Below the pieces are notes generated by a model. The model was not told where the DNA came from. It did not search any database and was given only the letters and a program-made list of their open reading frames with translations. From an uncultured Pseudomonadota bacterium (GTDB taxonomy: Bacteria > Myxococcota_A > UBA796 > SXON01), in contig CAISIK010000118.1 in NCBI GenBank assembly GCA_903885375.1, positions 1 through 64,000 of the forward strand: 64,000 nt of DNA, written 5' to 3'. A program made the position numbers and the translations under genes. This document shows, one piece after another, positions 1 through 9,908 of the stretch (position 1 is its first letter; the number at the start of each line of letters is the position of its first letter).

Positions 1-1770
1 GAGCAGGCGCACCCGGCTGCCCTTGGCCGCGCCGGCGGCGCGAATGGCGGTCTCGGGGTCGGGCACGAGCACCACGTCGAGCCCGCCCTCGAGGGCCACG
101 CCCACCGCCTGCTCCCGCTCGGCGGGAACGCGCAGGTGCTGGGCGAGCGTGCCGGCGGCGCCCGGGGTGGCCAGCGCGGCGCGGGCGCCATCCGGCAGGT
201 CCACGTTGCGACGCTCCATGTCCACCAGCGCGTCGTGGCGGGCCTGCAGCCGCTCCCGCTCGCGGCTGGCTTCCGCCAGCGCCTGCTCCGCGCGACGGAC
301 GACCTCGGCCGCGGCCCCTCGCGCGGCGATGCATGAGGCCACCAGAGCGCGGGCCGCCTCGATGGCCTGCCGGCCCTGCGCGGCGCGAGCCTCCACCTCG
401 GCGCGGGCTGCCGTCACGGCGGCTTCGGCTGCCGTGTGCGCCCCCCTCACCCGCCCCAGCTCCTCCTGCGCGCGCCCCGGCCCCGCCTCGGCCACGGCGC
501 GCGTGTGCCGCTCGGTGCGCGCATCGAGCTCCTGCCGCCGCGCGGCGAGCCCCGCGAGCAGGGCGCTGGCGCGCACCTTCGTTTCCATCGCCCGTTGGGC
601 GGCGGACCGGGCGCGCTCGAGGGCCGTGCGCGCCTCGCCGTGGGCGCGGTGCGCGGCCTGGAGGCGGGCCTGGCCGAGCTCCGCCTCCGCGCGCGTTCGC
701 GAGAGCTCGGCCTCGGCGGCGGAGGCCGCCACGCCGGCCCGCTCGGCTTCCGCCGCGCCGGCATCCCGTTCGAGGCGCTGCTCCTCCTGATCCCGATCGA
801 GCTGCGCGAGGCGGGTGGCGTCCTTCTGCTGCTCGCGCTCCTGGAAGATGCGGGCGCTCTCCTCCACGCGCCGCTGCGCCTCCAACTCGTTGAGGCGGTC
901 ACGCACGCGCCCTGCCTCCGCTTCGGCGGCCTCGTGGAGCTGGCGCCGCTGCACGAGCTCCTCCTCGTGCCGGGCCACCGCGCGCTGCACCTCTTCGAGC
1001 TCGGTGGTGGCCGCGCGGAGGCGCTCCAGCAGGGCCTTGCGATCGGCCGCCAGCGTGCCGAAGCGGGCGAGCGCGAGGTGCAGCTCCTCCTGCCGGAAGC
1101 GCGCCCCGAGGTTCTTGGCCCGCAACGCCCGCTGCACCTGCCGCTCCGCCGACTTCATCTCGCGGCCGAGGCCGTCGTGCAGGTCGGCCACCTTGTCGAG
1201 CGCATCCCGCGTCTGTGCCAGCTTCTCCAGCGACTCCTCGCGGCGGAGCTTGTAGCGGCTGATGCCGGCCGCCTCCTCGATGAGGCTACGGCGCTCGGCG
1301 GGGCGCGCGTGCACGATCTGCCCGATGCGGCCTTGCTCGATGAAGGAATAGAGGCGGTTGCCCACGCCGGTGTCGAGGAAGAGGTCGGCGATGTCGCGCA
1401 GCCGCACCTTCTCGGTGTTCACGCGGTACTCGCTCTGCCCATCCTTGTAGAGGCGCCGGCTCACCTCCAGCTCGGCAAACCGCTGCCACACGCCGGGGAA
1501 GGGCTCGCTCCCCGCCACGAAGGTGAGCGCCACCTCCGCAAAACCCACGCCCTGCCGCGAGGCGCTGCCGGCAAAGATGACGTCGCTCATCGAATCGCCC
1601 CGCAGGGAGCGGGCGGACTGCTCGCCGATGCACCAGCGCACCGCATCCACGATGTTGCTCTTGCCGCAGCCGTTTGGGCCGACCACGCCAGAGATGCCCG
1701 GGCCAAAGTGCAGGACCGCCCGATCGGCAAAGGACTTGAAGCCCTGCAGTTCGAGCTTCCGGATTCGCAC
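1..1770 (-). CDS. smc: Chromosome segregation protein SMC, N-terminal part (gene runs off window start)
   Basis: Reverse frame from GTG at 1770 reads VRIRKLELQGFKSFADRAVLHFGPGISGVVGPNGCGKSNIVDAVRWCIGEQSARSLRG (SMC Walker A), then long coiled coil; absent from ORF track because it is open-ended. Confidence 0.93.
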   Translation of the reverse strand, partial: MRIRKLELQGFKSFADRAVLHFGPGISGVVGPNGCGKSNIVDAVRWCIGEQSARSLRGDSMSDVIFAGSASRQGVGFAEVALTFVAGSEPFPGVWQRFAELEVSRRLYKDGQSEYRVNTEKVRLRDIADLFLDTGVGNRLYSFIEQGRIGQIVHARPAERRSLIEEAAGISRYKLRREESLEKLAQTRDALDKVADLHDGLGREMKSAERQVQRALRAKNLGARFRQEELHLALARFGTLAADRKALLERLRAATTELEEVQRAVARHEEELVQRRQLHEAAEAEAGRVRDRLNELEAQRRVEESARIFQEREQQKDATRLAQLDRDQEEQRLERDAGAAEAERAGVAASAAEAELSRTRAEAELGQARLQAAHRAHGEARTALERARSAAQRAMETKVRASALLAGLAARRQELDARTERHTRAVAEAGPGRAQEELGRVRGAHTAAEAAVTAARAEVEARAAQGRQAIEAARALVASCIAARGAAAEVVRRAEQALAEASRERERLQARHDALVDMERRNVDLPDGARAALATPGAAGTLAQHLRVPAEREQAVGVALEGGLDVVLVPDPETAIRAAGAAKGSRVRLL

Positions 1771-1886
1771 GCCTGGCTACCTCGCGGGTGCGGGGCTTAT
1801 CGCGCTCACGAGGGAGAAGCCCCGGCCGGCCGACTACTTGGCGGGCGGGTGGCGGTGCTTGGGCGTGGGGAGCGCGGTGGCCATGC

Positions 1887-3176
1887 TCACGGAGTAACCG
1901 GCCGACCGCGGTCCAGCCGGTCGAGCGCCACGGCCACCACCATGTCGGCGAGCACGTTCACGCCGCTCCGCACCCGCGCGAGCACCCAGTCCACGGGGAC
2001 GATGAGCGGAATGGCCACGGCCACCGCGGCCTCGGGAATGCCCGCCGCCGTGAGCACGAGGGGGAGGATGACGAGCCCCGCCTCCGGGATGCCCGCGATG
2101 CCCACGCCCGCCATGATGCTGGCGAGCACGATGGTGACCTGCTTGCTGGCATCGAGGTGGTAGCCGAGCGCCTGGCACAGGAACAGCGTGGCCATGGCCT
2201 CGTAGAGCATCACGCCGTCGTTGTTGAAGTTCGTGCCCACGCAGGCGGAGAGCCGGGCCGAGCGCTCCCGGACGCCGAGGGCGGCGAGCGCCCGCAGGGT
2301 GACGGGCATCGTGGCGAGCGAGCTGTTGCAGGACACCGCCGTGACGACGGGATCGGTGGCGCCGCGCAGGAACCGCAGGGGTGACATCCCGCACAGGCCC
2401 GCGAGCAGGGGGTAGTACACGAGCGCCTGGAGCAGGAGCCCCGCGAGGATCGTGAGGAGGAAGACCTGGAGCACGGTGAACACCGCGAGCCCGGCCTTGC
2501 CCACCACCTCCGCCACGATGAGGCACACCGCGTAGGGCATCATGTCGGCCGCCCAGAGGAGCATCTTCGTGAGCGTGGCGTAAGCGAGCTCCACGAAGCC
2601 TTCGAGCTGCCGGGAGGCCTCCGCGAGCGAGCCCTCGGCCGTGGCGCGCACGGACCGGAGCGCCGCGCCGAGGAAAACAGCCACGAGCACCACGGAGATG
2701 ACGAGGTTCTTCGCGAAGGGGTCGACCAGGCTGGCCGGGATGAATGCCGCGAAGTTCTCCAACGGGCTGAGCGTGGCGCTCCCGGCCGAGGCGGGAGCGG
2801 CGCCGGCGAACGGAGCGAGGGCATCGAGCTTGCCGAGCCAACGGGCGCCGGGCTCGGCCAGGTTGAGGATGACGAGGCCGATGCCCATGGCCACCGACAC
2901 GTTCACGAGGCACACCACCGCGAGCTGGAGTCCGTTGCGGCCCGAGATGTCGGTCTTGTAGAAGCTGTCGAGGATCGCGAAGAGGATGAGCGGCGTGGCG
3001 AGCGCCTTGAGCACCCGGACCACGAGCATGCCGAGCGGGCCGAGGTCGGTGTTGGAGAGCCCGAAGAGCCAGGGGTCCGTCCCGAAGGCGGCACCGAGGC
3101 CGGCACCGATGGCCACCCCGATCGCCACGCGGAGCGCGAGCGGAACGTGGACACCAGCCGGGAAGGGGGAGGACAT
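1887..3176 (-). CDS. Dicarboxylate/amino acid:cation symporter (SDF/DAACS family)
   Basis: Multi-TM protein with SDF-family motifs (VTAVSCNSSLATMPVTL, GTNFNNDGVMLYEAMATLFLCQ). Confidence 0.88.
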   Translation of the reverse strand: MSSPFPAGVHVPLALRVAIGVAIGAGLGAAFGTDPWLFGLSNTDLGPLGMLVVRVLKALATPLILFAILDSFYKTDISGRNGLQLAVVCLVNVSVAMGIGLVILNLAEPGARWLGKLDALAPFAGAAPASAGSATLSPLENFAAFIPASLVDPFAKNLVISVVLVAVFLGAALRSVRATAEGSLAEASRQLEGFVELAYATLTKMLLWAADMMPYAVCLIVAEVVGKAGLAVFTVLQVFLLTILAGLLLQALVYYPLLAGLCGMSPLRFLRGATDPVVTAVSCNSSLATMPVTLRALAALGVRERSARLSACVGTNFNNDGVMLYEAMATLFLCQALGYHLDASKQVTIVLASIMAGVGIAGIPEAGLVILPLVLTAAGIPEAAVAVAIPLIVPVDWVLARVRSGVNVLADMVVAVALDRLDRGRPVTP

Positions 3177-3222
3177 CGCGCGGCCTTAGCCGGCCCGGTC
3201 AACAAGCGGCTACATTCGAACG

Positions 3223-6200
3223 ATGCGCCTCCTCGCCCTCGTCCTCATGCTCGCCCCCTCCACGCTCGCCGGCACCGGCGGGCCCGATGGCCTGGGCGGC
3301 GTCTACACCGACAGCGATGAGGCCGACGGCCCCGCGTACACCTGGCTCGACTCCAGCGGCGGAACGGTGGTTTCCCTCGGCGATGACGACACCGTCGAGG
3401 TGACCCTCCCCTTCACCTTCACCTTCGAGGGCACCGATTACGACACCCTCACGGTGTCGAGCAACGGCGTGGCCTACTTCGCAGGCGCCTCCACCTCCGC
3501 CAGCCCCACCTGCCCGGCCACGGCGAACAGCTTCACCGGGGTAGCGGCGTTCTGGGACGATCTGGGCGCGGGCGATGTGAGCTACGACACCTTCGGCACC
3601 TATCCCTGGCGTACGTTCGTCGTGAGCTGGGAGGGCGTTCCCCACGCCACGGCAGGCGGCGATGCGAGCTTCCAGGTGTGGCTCATGGAGGGCCGCAACG
3701 AGGTGGTGGTGAGCCACGACGACCTCGAGTTCGGCGATCCGAGCGTGGACTTCGGCGCGAGCGCCGTGGTGGGCGCCTTCGCCTCCACCGCCGGCCTCCC
3801 CTACAGCTGTCTCACCGCCATGACCGACGAACGAAGCGTCTGGTTCGGCGACGAGGATGCGCGCCCGGCCCGTGCCGACATCTATACGGTCGACCTCGAC
3901 ACCCCCTGGTCGGGTGCCACGGACTTCGCCTACGCGAGCGCCTCGCTCCTCGTGGTCGACCTCAACGAAGACGGCGAGGACGACATGCTCATGGGCGCGC
4001 CCTCCTTGAGCACGGGCGCCGCCTACCTCATCCAGGGCCCCTGGTCCGAAGGCAGCGACGCTGACGATGCCGCGGCCTCCTTCAGCGGCTCGGCCTCCAA
4101 CGACCGCTTCGGCTACGCCATGGGCGCCGCCGACCTCGATGGCGACGGCATCGTCGACCTCGCGCTGGGCGCCCCCGGCTACGACTCCCCGGGGAGCGAC
4201 GCCGGCGCCGTCTGGCTGTTTGGCGATGGCGCTTACTCCGGCTCCGTGGCCACGAGCGATGCCACCGCCAAGCTCACCGGCCCCTCTTCGGGCAAGCCCG
4301 GCCTCGGTGTGGCCGTGGCCACCGGCGATCTCAACGGGGATGGGTACGCCGACCTCGTCGTCGGCGCACCGGGCGGGGACTCCGGCGGCACCGACTCCGG
4401 CACGGTCTACGTGCTCGATGGGCGCCCCGTGTTGAGCAGCACCTACACCTACACCTCGTCGAGCACGAGCGCCTACGGCGCCTCCGCGGGCGACAAGCTG
4501 GCCAACTCCGTGGCGGTGGCCGACATCGACGCGGATGGCCGCGAGGACATCGTGGTGGGCGCGCCCAGCAACGATGGCGGAGCGGCGAACGGGGGCGCGG
4601 CCTATGTGGTGCTGGCCTCCTCGCTCCCCGCCGGCAGCACGACGATCTCCGCGATCGCGAGCTGCACCACCACGGGTAGCCAGTCGAGCATGGGCTTGGG
4701 CACCACCGTGCTCGCCGCCGACCTCAACGGCGGTGGCAGCCCCGACCTCCTCCTCGGCGCCCCCCAGTACGACACCGCCGCCACCGATGCGGGCGGCGTC
4801 TTCCGGTTCGACGACATGGGCACCGGATGCGTAGCCAGCAGCACCGGCTACGACACGCTCTACACCGGGAGCGCGGCCAGCGCCCGGCATGGATCGAGCC
4901 TCGCGGCCGCCGATGTGAGCGGCGATGGCCGGATGGACCTCGTGGTCGGCGCGGCGAACGACCCCGCCTACACCCCGGGTGGCGGCGCCGCGTACGTGTA
5001 CACCAGCCTCCCCGCGACCACCTCGGTGGACACCACCAGCGCCGATCACCGCATCCTCGCCACCGAAAGCGGCGCGGCGGCCGGCTCCTCGGTGGGCGTG
5101 ATGGAAGGCGCCGAGGGCACCACGGTGCTGGTGGGCGCGCCCTACTCCGATGGCAGCGGCAGCAGCCAGGGAGCGGTCTACGACTGGACCTACCTGGCCG
5201 ACTTCGAAGACAGCGACGCCGATGGCTTCGTGAGCCGCCTCGGCGGCGGCAACGACTGCGACGACGAAGATGCCTCCGCCTTCCCCGGCGGTGTGGACGT
5301 GGACGGCGACTCGATCGACGGCGACTGCGACGGTTGGACCGACGGCGTGATCGCCGTGCGCGACCGGTACGACTGGTGGCTCTGGGACGTGGGGCAGATC
5401 GGCGGCGCCCCCACCACGGAGCTCGACTTCGAGACCGGCAGCGATGGCACCGCCATCACCTCGCTCGGCGGTGTCGACTTCGCGAGCGGCGAGTACGCGG
5501 ACACCGTGTCCGGCGCCTACCCCACGGGCGCGCTCGGCTTCCTCGTGGATGGCGACACCCTCGAGCTCACCTTCCCCGAGCCGGTCGACGCGATGTCGCT
5601 CTCCTGGCTCGACCCGGCCGACCAGTTCGCGATCCTCGCCTACGACGAGAGCTACGTGGAGGTGGCGCTCTTCGAGGAGGACCTCTACGCCCCCGGCCGC
5701 ACCGGCGGCACCTTCCGCGGCTACACCTTCGTGAGCCCCGTCAGCTACGTGCTGCTCGGCGCGAATGGCGGTGATGGTTTCGGCCTCGACGACCTGGCGC
5801 TGGTGGCCACCGCCGACACCGACCGCGATCGCGACGGGTACACCGAGAACGACGGCGACTGCGACGATGGCGACGACACCGTTTCGCCCGGCGCCACCGA
5901 GATCATGGGCAACGGGGTGGACGACGACTGCGACGGCACGGTGGATGGCGGCGCCATCACCCTCTGGACCGACGAGTCGAGCTGGTCCGCCGCCGCAGCC
6001 ATCACCAGCGAGACCATCGACTTCGAGGACCTCGCCATCTCCGAGTCGGTGACCAGCCAGTACGACACGCTCGGCGCCTCCTTCGATGGCACGCCGGTCG
6101 TGGCCGCCACCGTGGGCGGCACCGCGGCGGTGGGCGCCCAGGCGGCCGACGCCGGCTCCGGCCCGCTCGACATCCAGTTCACCGAGGTGCAGCCCTCGGT

Positions 6201-8322
6201 GGCCCTCACGCTCCTCGATGTCGGCGGCACCGTGGCCGTGGCCGGCTACGCCGATGGCGTCCTGCTCTACAGCACCACCTTCACCGGCACCGGCGGCCAG
6301 GACTTCCTCGGCATCACCACCGAGTACGGCCTCGACCGGCTGGTCATCACCGCGAGCGGCGATGACTTCGGCGCCGACGACGTGATCTTCTCCGCCCTCG
6401 GCCTCGACGACTCCGACGGCGACGGCCTCACCGAGCGTGAAGGGGACTGCGACGACGCCGACGACACCGTCTCGCCCGACACGGAGGAGGTCTGGTACGA
6501 CGGCGTGGACGGCGACTGCGACGGCGCCGACGACTACGACGCCGACGGCGACGGTGTGGAGCTGGTGGACGACTGCGACGACGGCGATGCGAGCGCCGTT
6601 CCCGGCGGCAGCGAGGTCTTCTACGACGGCGTGGACGGCGATTGCGACGGGGGCGACGACTACGACGCCGACAGCGACGGCGCCTCGAGCAGCACCTACG
6701 GCGGCACCGACTGCGACGACACCGATGCCGCCATCAGCCCCTCCGCCACCGAGACCTGGTACGACGGCGTGGACAGCGACTGCCGCGGCGACGATGACTA
6801 CGACGCCGACGGCGACGGGTACCGCGCCGGCGGCGGCTCCGGCGGCGGCGACTGCGACGACGGCGAGGCGGGCGAGAGCCCCGGCGGCACCGAGGTGCCG
6901 TACGACGGCCTCGACAACGACTGCAGCGAAGCAACGGCCGACGATGATGCCGACGGCGATGGCTACGTGGCTGTCTCGCAGGGCGGAACCGACTGCGAAG
7001 ACAGCATCGCCACCGCCTACCCGGGCGCCCCCGGCGATGCCTGCTACGACGGCATCGACACCGACTGCGATGGCTCCCCCGAGTACGACTGCGATGGCGA
7101 TGGCTACGACGTGGAATCGCACGGCGGCACCGACTGCGATGACTCCGACGACACCGTGAACGAGTCCGCCGCCGACACCATGGGCGATGGCATCGACAGC
7201 GACTGTGATGGCGGCCCGGACTACGACTTCGACTACGACGGCCAGGACGGCGAAGCCTACGGCGGCACCGACTGCGACGACACCGACGACACCGTCTTCC
7301 TCGGCGCCCCGGAGACCTGCTACGACGGCGCCGACAGCGACTGTGATGGCGCGAGCGACAACGACTGCGACGTGGACGGCTACGACGCCGAAGCCTACGG
7401 CGGCAGCGACTGCAACGACGCCGACGCCACCGTCAGCCCCGGCCGCGCGGACTTCCCCTACGACGGCATCGACCACGACTGCGATGGTTCGAGCGAGTAC
7501 GACGTCGATGGCGACGGCTTCCTCTCCAGCTGGTACGGCGGCGATGACTGTGACGACGCCGACGCCACCGTGTACCCGGGCGCCATCGATGCCTGCTACG
7601 ACGGCGTGGACAGCGACTGCGCCGCCGACGACGACTACGACTGCGATGACGACAGCCACACCTCCGATGCCTGGGGCGGCGACGACTGCAACGACCTCGA
7701 CGCGGCGGTAAACCCCGACGCCACCGAGATCGCCGGCGACGCCGTGGACGAGGACTGCGACGGTGAAGCCGCTGCCAGCTGCACCGACTGCGACGAGGAC
7801 GGCTTCGACGACGTGAGCGCCGGCGGCACCGACTGCGACGACGCCGACGCCAGCGTGAACCCCTCGGCCACGGACGTCCCCTACGACGGCGTCGACGCCG
7901 ACTGCGCCGGCGACGACGACTACGACCGCGATGGCGACGGCGATGCCGTGGAGAGCGGCGGCGGCTCCGACTGCAACGACGCCGACGCCTTCGTGAGCGG
8001 CACCTACACCACCGACGACTGCGGCCACGGCGATGAGGACTGCGACGGCAAGCTCGACGAGGACTGCACCGACGAGGACCCCGACACCGGCTCCACCGAC
8101 ACCGGCGACACCGGCACCGACACCGGCACCGACACCGGCACCTCCGGGGACACCGACACCGCCGACAACGACGACTGGCGGCCCGACGCGGACGAGGTGC
8201 GCGAGCCCGACGTGATCGAGCGGGGCACCGTCTGCGGCTGCGAGAGCACCAGTACGGGCGCGGCGGCCGGCACGCTCGGCGTGCTCCTCGCGGCGAGCCT
8301 CACCCGGCGGCGCCGGCGCTGA
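3223..8322 (+). CDS. Giant secreted protein: nidogen-like N-terminus, FG-GAP repeats, MopE-type DCDD metal-binding repeats, MYXO-CTERM-like tail
   Basis: Signal peptide; FG-GAP-like repeats (DLNGDGYADLVVGAP); many DADGDG...DCDD...YDGVDxDCDG repeats; C-terminal CGCESTSTGAAAGTLGVLLAASLTRRRRR. Confidence 0.9.
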   Translation: MRLLALVLMLAPSTLAGTGGPDGLGGVYTDSDEADGPAYTWLDSSGGTVVSLGDDDTVEVTLPFTFTFEGTDYDTLTVSSNGVAYFAGASTSASPTCPATANSFTGVAAFWDDLGAGDVSYDTFGTYPWRTFVVSWEGVPHATAGGDASFQVWLMEGRNEVVVSHDDLEFGDPSVDFGASAVVGAFASTAGLPYSCLTAMTDERSVWFGDEDARPARADIYTVDLDTPWSGATDFAYASASLLVVDLNEDGEDDMLMGAPSLSTGAAYLIQGPWSEGSDADDAAASFSGSASNDRFGYAMGAADLDGDGIVDLALGAPGYDSPGSDAGAVWLFGDGAYSGSVATSDATAKLTGPSSGKPGLGVAVATGDLNGDGYADLVVGAPGGDSGGTDSGTVYVLDGRPVLSSTYTYTSSSTSAYGASAGDKLANSVAVADIDADGREDIVVGAPSNDGGAANGGAAYVVLASSLPAGSTTISAIASCTTTGSQSSMGLGTTVLAADLNGGGSPDLLLGAPQYDTAATDAGGVFRFDDMGTGCVASSTGYDTLYTGSAASARHGSSLAAADVSGDGRMDLVVGAANDPAYTPGGGAAYVYTSLPATTSVDTTSADHRILATESGAAAGSSVGVMEGAEGTTVLVGAPYSDGSGSSQGAVYDWTYLADFEDSDADGFVSRLGGGNDCDDEDASAFPGGVDVDGDSIDGDCDGWTDGVIAVRDRYDWWLWDVGQIGGAPTTELDFETGSDGTAITSLGGVDFASGEYADTVSGAYPTGALGFLVDGDTLELTFPEPVDAMSLSWLDPADQFAILAYDESYVEVALFEEDLYAPGRTGGTFRGYTFVSPVSYVLLGANGGDGFGLDDLALVATADTDRDRDGYTENDGDCDDGDDTVSPGATEIMGNGVDDDCDGTVDGGAITLWTDESSWSAAAAITSETIDFEDLAISESVTSQYDTLGASFDGTPVVAATVGGTAAVGAQAADAGSGPLDIQFTEVQPSVALTLLDVGGTVAVAGYADGVLLYSTTFTGTGGQDFLGITTEYGLDRLVITASGDDFGADDVIFSALGLDDSDGDGLTEREGDCDDADDTVSPDTEEVWYDGVDGDCDGADDYDADGDGVELVDDCDDGDASAVPGGSEVFYDGVDGDCDGGDDYDADSDGASSSTYGGTDCDDTDAAISPSATETWYDGVDSDCRGDDDYDADGDGYRAGGGSGGGDCDDGEAGESPGGTEVPYDGLDNDCSEATADDDADGDGYVAVSQGGTDCEDSIATAYPGAPGDACYDGIDTDCDGSPEYDCDGDGYDVESHGGTDCDDSDDTVNESAADTMGDGIDSDCDGGPDYDFDYDGQDGEAYGGTDCDDTDDTVFLGAPETCYDGADSDCDGASDNDCDVDGYDAEAYGGSDCNDADATVSPGRADFPYDGIDHDCDGSSEYDVDGDGFLSSWYGGDDCDDADATVYPGAIDACYDGVDSDCAADDDYDCDDDSHTSDAWGGDDCNDLDAAVNPDATEIAGDAVDEDCDGEAAASCTDCDEDGFDDVSAGGTDCDDADASVNPSATDVPYDGVDADCAGDDDYDRDGDGDAVESGGGSDCNDADAFVSGTYTTDDCGHGDEDCDGKLDEDCTDEDPDTGSTDTGDTGTDTGTDTGTSGDTDTADNDDWRPDADEVREPDVIERGTVCGCESTSTGAAAGTLGVLLAASLTRRRRR

Positions 8323-8349
8323 GCGCGGGGGCCGGCGCCCCGAGGCGCC

Positions 8350-8400
8350 GCAAACCGCACCTGCCCGCGCCGGAACCCGATGCCGGGCCCGGCGGTTTGC
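8350..8400. terminator. Probable bidirectional hairpin terminator between convergent genes
   Basis: Perfect 9-bp inverted repeat GCAAACCGC (8350-8358) / GCGGTTTGC (8392-8400) in the convergent gap 8322/8413. Confidence 0.5.
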
Positions 8401-8412
8401 CCCGAACCGCCT

Positions 8413-9132
8413 TCAGTTCACCCGGTCGGAGGGGTCGCTGCGGCGGGGGCGCTCCCCGCTCTTGCCCCCTTCGATGACCGTGAGCCGGGAGAGCTGCTTC
8501 TCGATCTCCTTCCGGCGGCGGCGGAGCTTCCAGCGGCGCCAGCTGTCCTCGTCGAGGAGGAGCACGGAGAAGGCGGCGAGGTACGCGAAGAAGAGGTGCG
8601 CCGAGGCCAGATCGCGGAAGTAGAGGAGCCGCGCGAGGTCGAGCGCGCCGAAAAGCAGCACGGCCACCTCGGCGCGGAGCTCGATCGCGAACATCAGGCG
8701 TACGACCCGCCCGCGGTGGCGCACCCCCCAGAAAACGAGGATGGCCCCGAACCACCACGACGTGCCCGAGATCGGCACGAGGCCGTGCTCCGGCCACACC
8801 GCCCCCGCACCGACGACGGCCAGCGTGGAGAGCGCCCAGGTGGCCGCGGTGGCGAGCCAGAACGTGCGCGTGCCGAGCGCCGCCCAGCCCGACTCCAGCA
8901 GGAAGATGAGCACCACCCAGTCCACGATGGCCGACACGGCATCGGGCTGGGAGAGCGTATACGTGAAGGGCTGCCACGGCTGGAAGCCCACCCCCACGGG
9001 TTGGAGCGAGAGCATGGGGAGCTCTCCGCCGGCCGCCGACTGGAGCACGAAGAGCCCTACGAGCGTGCCCACCACCGCGAGCACACGCGGGGTGAGCAGG
9101 TCGCCAAAGCCCGGTCCCTGCTGGTACTGCAT
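8413..9132 (-). CDS. Rhomboid-family-like polytopic membrane protein
   Basis: Start MQYQQGPGFGDLLTPRVLAVVG; WQPFTYTLSQP, E-GWAALG, GTSWWFGAI and SAHLFFAY resemble rhomboid TM segments. Confidence 0.6.
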   Translation of the reverse strand: MQYQQGPGFGDLLTPRVLAVVGTLVGLFVLQSAAGGELPMLSLQPVGVGFQPWQPFTYTLSQPDAVSAIVDWVVLIFLLESGWAALGTRTFWLATAATWALSTLAVVGAGAVWPEHGLVPISGTSWWFGAILVFWGVRHRGRVVRLMFAIELRAEVAVLLFGALDLARLLYFRDLASAHLFFAYLAAFSVLLLDEDSWRRWKLRRRRKEIEKQLSRLTVIEGGKSGERPRRSDPSDRVN

Positions 9133-9184
9133 GCTCCTCTCGTATCGCCTTGCGCGATGGGCTGTGCCGGGCGAAGGCGAGACC

Positions 9185-9901
9185 GTGCTGCTCCTCGCCG
9201 CCTCCCTCACGCTCGCCCATCCGCTCGGGGCCTCTGGCGCGGCCGACCCCAACGGCGGAATGCCGGGACAACGCATCGAGTTGCGCGTGGCCGACGGGGA
9301 GCTCCGCGTGGACTACTACGCCGAGGTGGCCGCGCTCCGGCTCTACAAGGAGGCGAAAGCCGAGGGGGCCAGCGGGCCGAGCTGGGCCATGGGTCGGGCC
9401 GAGAGCTACCGGAGCGGCGTGAAGGCGCGCTGGAACGGCGAAACCCTGTCGCTCACCGCCGTGCCCGTCGAGCCCGCCGCCGACCTCAAGAACACCGGCT
9501 ACGTGGAGTTCCACATCGCCGCCACGGCCGCCCTGCCCGCGCCCGGCGGGGAGCTGGAGGTCCGCATGGACAACTACCCCGACGAGCCCTGCTACTACGC
9601 CGCCAGCGCCGTGATCGGCGGCGAGCTCGTGGTGGCCCGCACCTCGCTCGGCCGGGTGTACGACGGGCACCTGCGCGACAACCTCCACGGCGCGTGGCGG
9701 CGAAGCGACGCCGGGCGGGTGACGAGCCTCACGCTGCGGCCCACCCGCCCCTGGGAGAACGACGAGGCCGGGCCGCTCCCCGAACGGATGGAAGGGCTGG
9801 TGGACCCCAGCGGGTGGGTGTGGTCCGCCAGGGTGGGCGGCGCGGCCCTCCTTGCGGGGCTCACGCTGTGGGCCGGGTGGCGGAGGTGGCGCCGGCGGTG
9901 A
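9185..9901 (+). CDS. Hypothetical exported protein with C-terminal TM anchor (alternative ATG start at 9131)
   Basis: Signal-like VLLLAASLTLAHPLG, long soluble region, C-terminal TM plus RRWRRR. Confidence 0.6.
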   Translation: MLLLAASLTLAHPLGASGAADPNGGMPGQRIELRVADGELRVDYYAEVAALRLYKEAKAEGASGPSWAMGRAESYRSGVKARWNGETLSLTAVPVEPAADLKNTGYVEFHIAATAALPAPGGELEVRMDNYPDEPCYYAASAVIGGELVVARTSLGRVYDGHLRDNLHGAWRRSDAGRVTSLTLRPTRPWENDEAGPLPERMEGLVDPSGWVWSARVGGAALLAGLTLWAGWRRWRRR

Positions 9902-9908
9902 GGGGGCT

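Noticed and set aside
436-2163. 575-aa plus-strand ORF at window start
   Set aside because: Antisense shadow of smc, whose minus frame has Walker A and coiled coil.
3199-8028. 1609-aa minus-strand ORF antisense to the FG-GAP/MopE gene
   Set aside because: Low-complexity Val/Ala/Gly composition; a shadow of the plus-strand repeat codon pattern in high-GC DNA. The plus frame has signal peptide, domains and sorting tail.
5205-8090. Periodic GACTGCGACGAC repeats resembling an array/CRISPR
   Set aside because: Imperfect, in frame and encode DCDD metal-binding repeats; no constant repeat with unique spacers.
9130-9133. Face-to-face start codons sharing CATG (9132 minus, 9131 plus)
   Set aside because: Sharing the same CATG would leave no room for either RBS; the plus gene more likely starts at GTG 9185.
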